Source: Mya arenaria
Lineage: Eukaryota > Mollusca > Bivalvia > Myida > Myidae
Assembly (NCBI RefSeq): GCF_026914265.1
Contig: NC_069138.1
Span: forward strand, 30,926,262 to 30,990,261
Direction of reading: 5' to 3'
Length of the DNA stretch: 64,000 nt
Made by a program: the position numbers and the translations under genes. The notes beneath the pieces are model-generated. The model saw only the letters and a list, made by a program, of their open reading frames with translations. It made no database searches and was not told the DNA's origin. The first letter of the stretch is position 1. Each line of letters begins with the position of its first letter. Below are positions 59,435 to 64,000 of the stretch, piece by piece.

Positions 59435-59557
59435 TCTGACACTCCTTGTCTCTGTTGTAACGCTTGAAGAAGACATTGTTATCGTTACACTCCTTGCAGA
59501 TTACGTTGGAGGTTGTTGTGCAGCTTCTGCGCTTACAATTGGTGATGGCTGGACATG
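59435..59557 (-). CDS. Receptor copy 2 exon 4: cysteine-rich module
   Basis: Acceptor tttcag|CA and donor CAGA|gtaagg, 123 nt. CPAITNCKRRSCTTTSNVIC; every cysteine is conserved. Intron 4 beyond it (58863-59434) is AT-rich and holds the segment homologous to copy 1 intron 4. Confidence 0.88.
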
Positions 59558-59769
59558 CTGAAATTAAAATTGGTCGTTCTTGAAGAAAAGGGCAAACGTT
59601 AGCATAACGACATATTTGCTTAACAACATTAATCATATTCGACATATTGGATGGGTGAATTCCGTACATGTTTATATGTAAAATTCGATATTGCAAATGA
59701 TTTATAAGAAAAATAATTAATATATATGCAAAAAGCTACAAAAACATGCTCAGTAGCATATATATAATT

Positions 59770-60020
59770 GGTATGTTTATCAAGAGTTGTTAGGTACCGC
59801 CCTGGAACGGTCAGTAAAATGTAAATTTACTGGGGGTTTAAACCAGTTTATGTGCACAAACCTCACTCTTATCCCAACAATTCTTAATAAAGATAAAACG
59901 CAAAAGATAAATCTTATCAAAGTATGCATTAACTTGAGGAAACTTATCAATAAAACAAATAATAAAAATAAACGAAAAGGTTTGTTTTAAAACGGATGGT
60001 ATGGTATGGATAAACATACC
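59770..60020. mobile_element. Candidate 251-bp MITE in intron 3 of copy 2
   Basis: GGTATGTTTATC at 59770-59781 and GATAAACATACC at 60009-60020 are perfect 12-bp terminal inverted repeats bracketing a 251-bp segment with no transposase. No convincing target-site duplication is visible, so the call is tentative. Confidence 0.4.
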
Positions 60021-61256
60021 TAGTTTTTTATATAGAGTATGTTTGCACTGTGCTGCTTGTGGAGTTTTGTGCTGTTCTTCTATGTTTCTTGTTTGTGATT
60101 TTATGTATTATGTCTTTGGCGTTTACCCAGTGCCATTAAACCGAGTTTACGTTTAAACATTTCGCTACTGAGCTTGTTTCTGTTGCTTTTTTTGCATAAA
60201 TATTAAGTTATTGACACAATATCAAATTTTGCTGACTTTCTGTCAATTTTCTTATATTTGAAAATCTGGTACAAACATGTAGGTAAAGGGGATTAACTAT
60301 AATAAAAGCTTTTTCGTATTGGCATAATTGAACTACCATTGTTGCTGTGTTTTTTACAATGAGGAAATCTTGAATCAGTGTTGTTTGCGACGGAAATTCT
60401 ACACTTTAGGACTTTATACGAGTGATATTTGTTCAGGTGAGTCTTTCAAATCGTTTGGAAAAGAAAGTCTATCAAGCAATCAGTGCAGATTGTAATATCA
60501 CTTAAAAACATTAAAAACATATTCGTTTAATACAGTGTCCACCCCCGAAGACTTCTGCTCTCTGTTAAAGTTTCTTTAAAAAACAATGCTCAATACTCTT
60601 AAAGAATGTTAAGTATTTTAAGCAGTCATTCGCAAGTTTATTTACTCAATCAGGTATCTATCTTCATAAATCAGTGGATATTCACAATCGATTTTCTTAA
60701 ATCTAAAATCAGTTAACAACGGCTTCGTCTTCGTACTTGAGTCACAGAAAAAAACAGTCCAAACACTGCAATTGTGTGGATATTTCTTACTTTTTCATGT
60801 TTATGCTTTTCCAATTATGTCGGTAATCAAGCCCAGCAGTTCGTTTTAAATAATCAAAATGCTTATTCATTTATGAACATAATAAAATGACCGGATTAAT
60901 CAACTCTACAATAGCTACTTATGGCTTACAGTTTGTTATTATCACACCGATATAAGTCATTGGACACACTTACAGGCGCGCGCGCGCAAGAATGCAAGTA
61001 ATATTAACACAAATCTATGCTATCATCATTAATTGAGTGAACATGAACGTTATGTAGCAAATGTATAAACAGTTTTATCAGTTGGACTCTAATGGACCAT
61101 TGGCAGCACAGGGCAGCACAGCGAAACGATCTTACACCGGCTCACCTTTACTTATTTCAGGCAAAATATCTCAGCCATATGTAACATTCGATTGTATCAC
61201 AAACCAGAACATAGATAAATTCGATGTTGAAAGAAGTAAAGATCTCGTATTTATAC
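60021..61256 (-). other. Remainder of intron 3, copy 2
   Basis: Mostly AT-rich; holds a short GCGCGCGCGC run at about 60975 and the stretch homologous to copy 1 intron 3 (60613-60636). The + strand frame at 61061-61276 overlaps exon 3 antisense and shows no family resemblance. Confidence 0.5.
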
Positions 61257-61385
61257 CAGAACATCCTCTGTTATAACCACTACTATAATATGGGTCGTTA
61301 CATCGAAGACAGCGGATACCATCTGGGGCTCCTCTGCATTGGTGCTGAGAGGTTGGACAGTTTGCAATAAAGTTGGTCTTGCAGC
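61257..61385 (-). CDS. Receptor copy 2 exon 3: cysteine-rich EGF-like module
   Basis: Acceptor atacag|GC and donor TCTG|gtataa, 129 nt, open. All six cysteines of copy 1 are present (CKTNFIANCPTSQHQC, RCLRC, GC). Confidence 0.88.
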
Positions 61386-62717
61386 CTGTATATTAGTAAC
61401 ATAAGTATTTAATTATTTATCAATATCATAAATACTTTACAATATTAATTCAATACTAAGTTTGATTGTTAAAATTCAGGAATATTTTTATTGTTGACAT
61501 TTTGACAAATACACTTTAAATGTTGCATTTGAAATCCTGGTGAACATCAATTTCAAAACGGTTAGTTGATACTAACTCAGGCTCATTAGTAACGCTGTAT
61601 GAAATGACTCGGCTGTTACAATAATGTTTGAAAGGTAGTTAAATGTATCCTCAAAGAACACTATTGGTGTGACGCGAGATTTTGAGCTACGGACACAATT
61701 GGTACTGTTTTGATATCATTAATAAGTTGAATAGAAATATGCTCAATTGTGAAAATAGAGGTTTTTTATATCCATGAAAATAACATATAACTATTTCAAA
61801 CAGTGAAAAGATACTTATGATATGGTTTGCTCTTTTGAAACTTTAAATCGACTCTTCAAGTCTAAATCATACATAAAAGATATTCGACAGTTGCTTTTTC
61901 GTCTGAAATTTTACTAATGAAAAAATGTTCGCACAGTCAGCATCAAAGTGCAAAACAGCATTTCAAAAAGAGGATTACCATTTTCTTTCAACAGTAAGTT
62001 GTTTATTTCCAAATTCTTTTTTAAAGCTTATGCAAGCTTTTTTTAAATTTTATATTGTTTTGGTTCAAAAGTGACGTTTTTTTTTTATCAAGGAGAAGTG
62101 GCTACAATGGATATTTTTAAAGTTGTTTTTAGTTGATATGTTCTTCTTAGTTTGCCATTGAAAATAACAAAATGATACTTTTACTGTTAGTATTTCACTG
62201 ATGAAGCTCCATATTTCATTGAAACAATATTTGATAAAATGTAAGATCGCAACCAACATTGTGAACTCTATAAGTAGCTTTCGGTTCACACTTGTTGAAA
62301 TATGTTGCGTTTGGAATAAACAAGAGATTTACAGGTTACATATAGCTTAGAAAATCGACATAGAATAATGATAATAATTTCACACCATGCATTCGGTTCG
62401 AGACGATTTAAATAGATGATAAATCTTGACGTGAACGTATCATCTTATTTGTTTGTTTTTTTTTGTTAACGTTATGATATAAACTCCATGGCTGTCTAAT
62501 CAAGGATTGAAAAACATATTATTTTGAGTCTTTAATGTCCAGAGAGTCAAATTCCCATCATGCAGCAGCTTGAATAAATGCTTAAAGATTAAATTAACTA
62601 CACAAAATATATTACCAAATCAAGTGTTTTGTAAGGAGTATAGTTGGTTGAAACTATAATATCTTGAAACAGCTTTAACGAACTATAACTCTTAAAATAA
62701 AGTTAAAAGAGGATTGC
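61386..62717 (-). other. Intron 2 of copy 2
   Basis: 1332 bp of AT-rich DNA versus 508 bp in copy 1. No exon, RNA gene or clear repeat recognised in the extra length. Confidence 0.5.
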
Positions 62718-62933
62718 CTTCATAACAATTTCCCTTTCTCCAGCTGGAACAATGACATCCTCCGCCAGAATATGTGTTTCCGTGGTAACAGAACTCGTTG
62801 CATCGTTCAGTGACAGTCTTCTCCATTTTCCAAACACAAGATTTACACGTTCTTGACTTAGTTCCTCCTCCACAACTTGCTGTGCAGCTGTTCCAAGCAG
62901 GACAGTCGTCATATTGTCCCCAAGTACAGCTGT
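62718..62933 (-). CDS. Receptor copy 2 exon 2: thrombospondin type 1 repeat
   Basis: Acceptor tatacag|AC and GC-type donor GAAG|gcaatc, 216 nt as in copy 1. WNSCTASCGGGTKSRTC and CNEFCYHGNTYSGGGCHC are kept; one of the paired cysteines near the end is replaced (GNCYE versus GTCCE). Confidence 0.88.
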
Positions 62934-63250
62934 CTGTATATGCATGAGGTGCAAATAATAATTGCATTTGGCACTGCAAATGACTCCTCATACATTTTTA
63001 CCTCAAACTATAAATAACACATGATTAATTATTAACGCATGGCAATAGACTTTAAAAAGTAACTTGTATACAGAATTTAATAATTTGTTAATTTGGAAAA
63101 CTGGTATATCATTCTTCATTCCTGGCAGGCACAAAGCACATTTATTACTTTTTAGGCAGTGCTGGGGCAAATGTGCCATTTTGCCTGAATTAATCAAAGA
63201 AGCATGTTTGACCTTTTGCATTTACAAATAAAAGTATAAAGGGCTTTGGT
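62934..63250 (-). other. Gene-to-array junction of copy 2
   Basis: Contains one isolated decayed satellite unit (CAGTGCTGGGGCAAATGTGC, about 63157-63176) and a segment at 63100-63130 homologous to 31168-31195 on the other arm. Confidence 0.65.
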
Positions 63251-64000
63251 CATATTAATCAGTGTTTCGGGAAATGAAAGGTTTTAGATGTATTAACCAA
63301 TGTTGGGGCAAGTGTAAGGTTTCGGAAGTATTAATCAATGTTGGGGTAAGTGAAAGGTTCCGGACGTATTAACCAATGTTGGAGCAAGTGTAAGATTTTG
63401 GACGTATCAATCAATGTTGGAGCAAGTGTAAGAATTTGGACGTATTAATCAGTGTTGGAGCAAGTGTGAGGTTTTGGACGTATTAACCAGAGTTTGAGCA
63501 AGTGTGAGGTTTTGGACGTATTACTCAGTGTTGGAGCAAGTGTAAGGTTTTGGACGTATTAATCAGTGTTGGAGCAAGCGAGAGGTTTTGGACGTATCCA
63601 GCAGTGTTGGGGCAAGTGTGAGGTTTTGGACGTATCAATCAGTGTTGGAGCAAGTGTAAAGTTTTGGACGTATTAATCAGTGTTGGAGCAAGTGTAAGGT
63701 TTTGGACGTATCAATCAATGTTGGAGCAAGTGAAAAGTTTTGGACGTATCAATCAGTGTTGGAGCAAGTGCAAGGTTTAGGACGTATCAATCAGTGTTGG
63801 AGCAAGTATGAGGTTTTGGACGTACCAATCAGTGTTGGAGCAAGTGTAAGAATTTCGATGTATTAATCAGTGTTTGAGCAAGTGTGAGGTTTTGGACGTA
63901 TCAATCAGTGTTGGAGCATGTGTGAGGTTTTGGACGTATCAATCAGTGTTGGAGCAAGTGTGAGATTTTGGACGTATCAATCAGTGTTGGAGCAAGTGTG
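63251..64000 (-). repeat. Inverted satellite array, left edge (38 bp, continues beyond window)
   Basis: About 20 units of GGACGTATCAATCAGTGTTG plus GAGCAAGTGTGAGGTTTT. Reverse-complemented this is TTGATACGTCC, AAAACCTCACAC, TTGCTCCAACACTGA, the same family as the big array and closest to its subfamily A in TTGATACGTCC and CCTCAC, but with the CTTGCTCC of the units at 8300-8700. It runs off the window end. Confidence 0.95.

Larger units (their letters stand above)
51931..62933 (-). pseudogene. Receptor copy 2 (inverted paralogue), probable pseudogene
   Basis: Exons on the complement: 62718-62933, 61257-61385, 59435-59557, 58471-58862, 57988-58120, 56713-57864, 56209-56464, 54770-55078, 54301-54409, 53370-53422, 51931-52109. 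All have splice sites and phases matching copy 1. Lengths are identical except exon 5 (392 versus 393), exon 7 (1152 versus 1153), exon 9 (309 versus 294) and exon 11 (53 versus 56). The one-base losses in exons 5 and 7 each lead to an early stop (TAA at 58714-58716 and at 57255-57257). The signal-peptide exon would lie beyond the window. Intact splice sites and tail suggest recent inactivation, or sequence errors. Confidence 0.85.

Noticed and set aside
61061..61276. + strand 71-residue open frame
   Set aside because: It overlaps exon 3 of copy 2 antisense, has no known motif and no splice or promoter support.

Overview
The window is eukaryotic and animal. It is AT-rich, has spliced genes with extracellular-receptor modules, tRNA-derived SINEs, a decayed non-LTR retrotransposon, a C1q-like fragment and a very large satellite. 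I infer a mollusc, most likely a bivalve; this rests on the repeat and domain mix and is not a species identification.

The dominant structure is a large inverted duplication. On the left (+ strand), a 25.5-kb tandem array of a 37-38 bp satellite (about 5690-31146) is followed by a 12-exon gene: exon 1 inferred at 3993-4044, exons 2-12 at 31491-40376. On the right (- strand), a paralogous gene (exons 2-12, 62933 down to 51931) is followed outward by the same satellite in opposite orientation (about 63250 to the window end). The two genes are convergent. Exon order, intron phases, parts of the introns, an intronic SINE and the gene/satellite junction all correspond, so a whole segment was duplicated.

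The left gene reads as one open frame of 3093 nt (1030 residues) with consistent splice phases: signal peptide, thrombospondin type 1 repeat, cysteine-rich EGF-like modules, a long ectodomain with FN3-like motifs that I cannot assign to a named family, one transmembrane helix, and a 79-residue cytoplasmic tail with five tyrosines including YxxV/YxNL motifs. It looks like a single-pass signalling or recognition receptor; ligand and function are unknown. If exon 1 is right, the whole satellite lies inside intron 1. The right copy carries two separate 1-bp deletions, each causing a premature stop, so it is a probable pseudogene unless these are sequence errors.

The array is layered: a diverged 38-bp family (5690-8290, with an 830-bp internal duplication), a heterogeneous zone (8290-10829), a 670-bp non-repeat island, a 75-bp dimeric zone (11500-12850), then a homogeneous 37/38-bp core (12850-31000) with a 1.4-1.5 kb higher-order repeat in its last third. 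All long ORFs in it are by-products of the repeat period.

The 11.5-kb spacer between the two gene 3' ends holds a 23-bp minisatellite, a dead LINE, a C1q-like fragment on the - strand, tandem antisense SINE pieces, a (CA)/(CG)-type microsatellite and a perfect 26-bp hairpin. The first 3.8 kb is mostly unassigned AT-rich DNA with two inverted-repeat elements.
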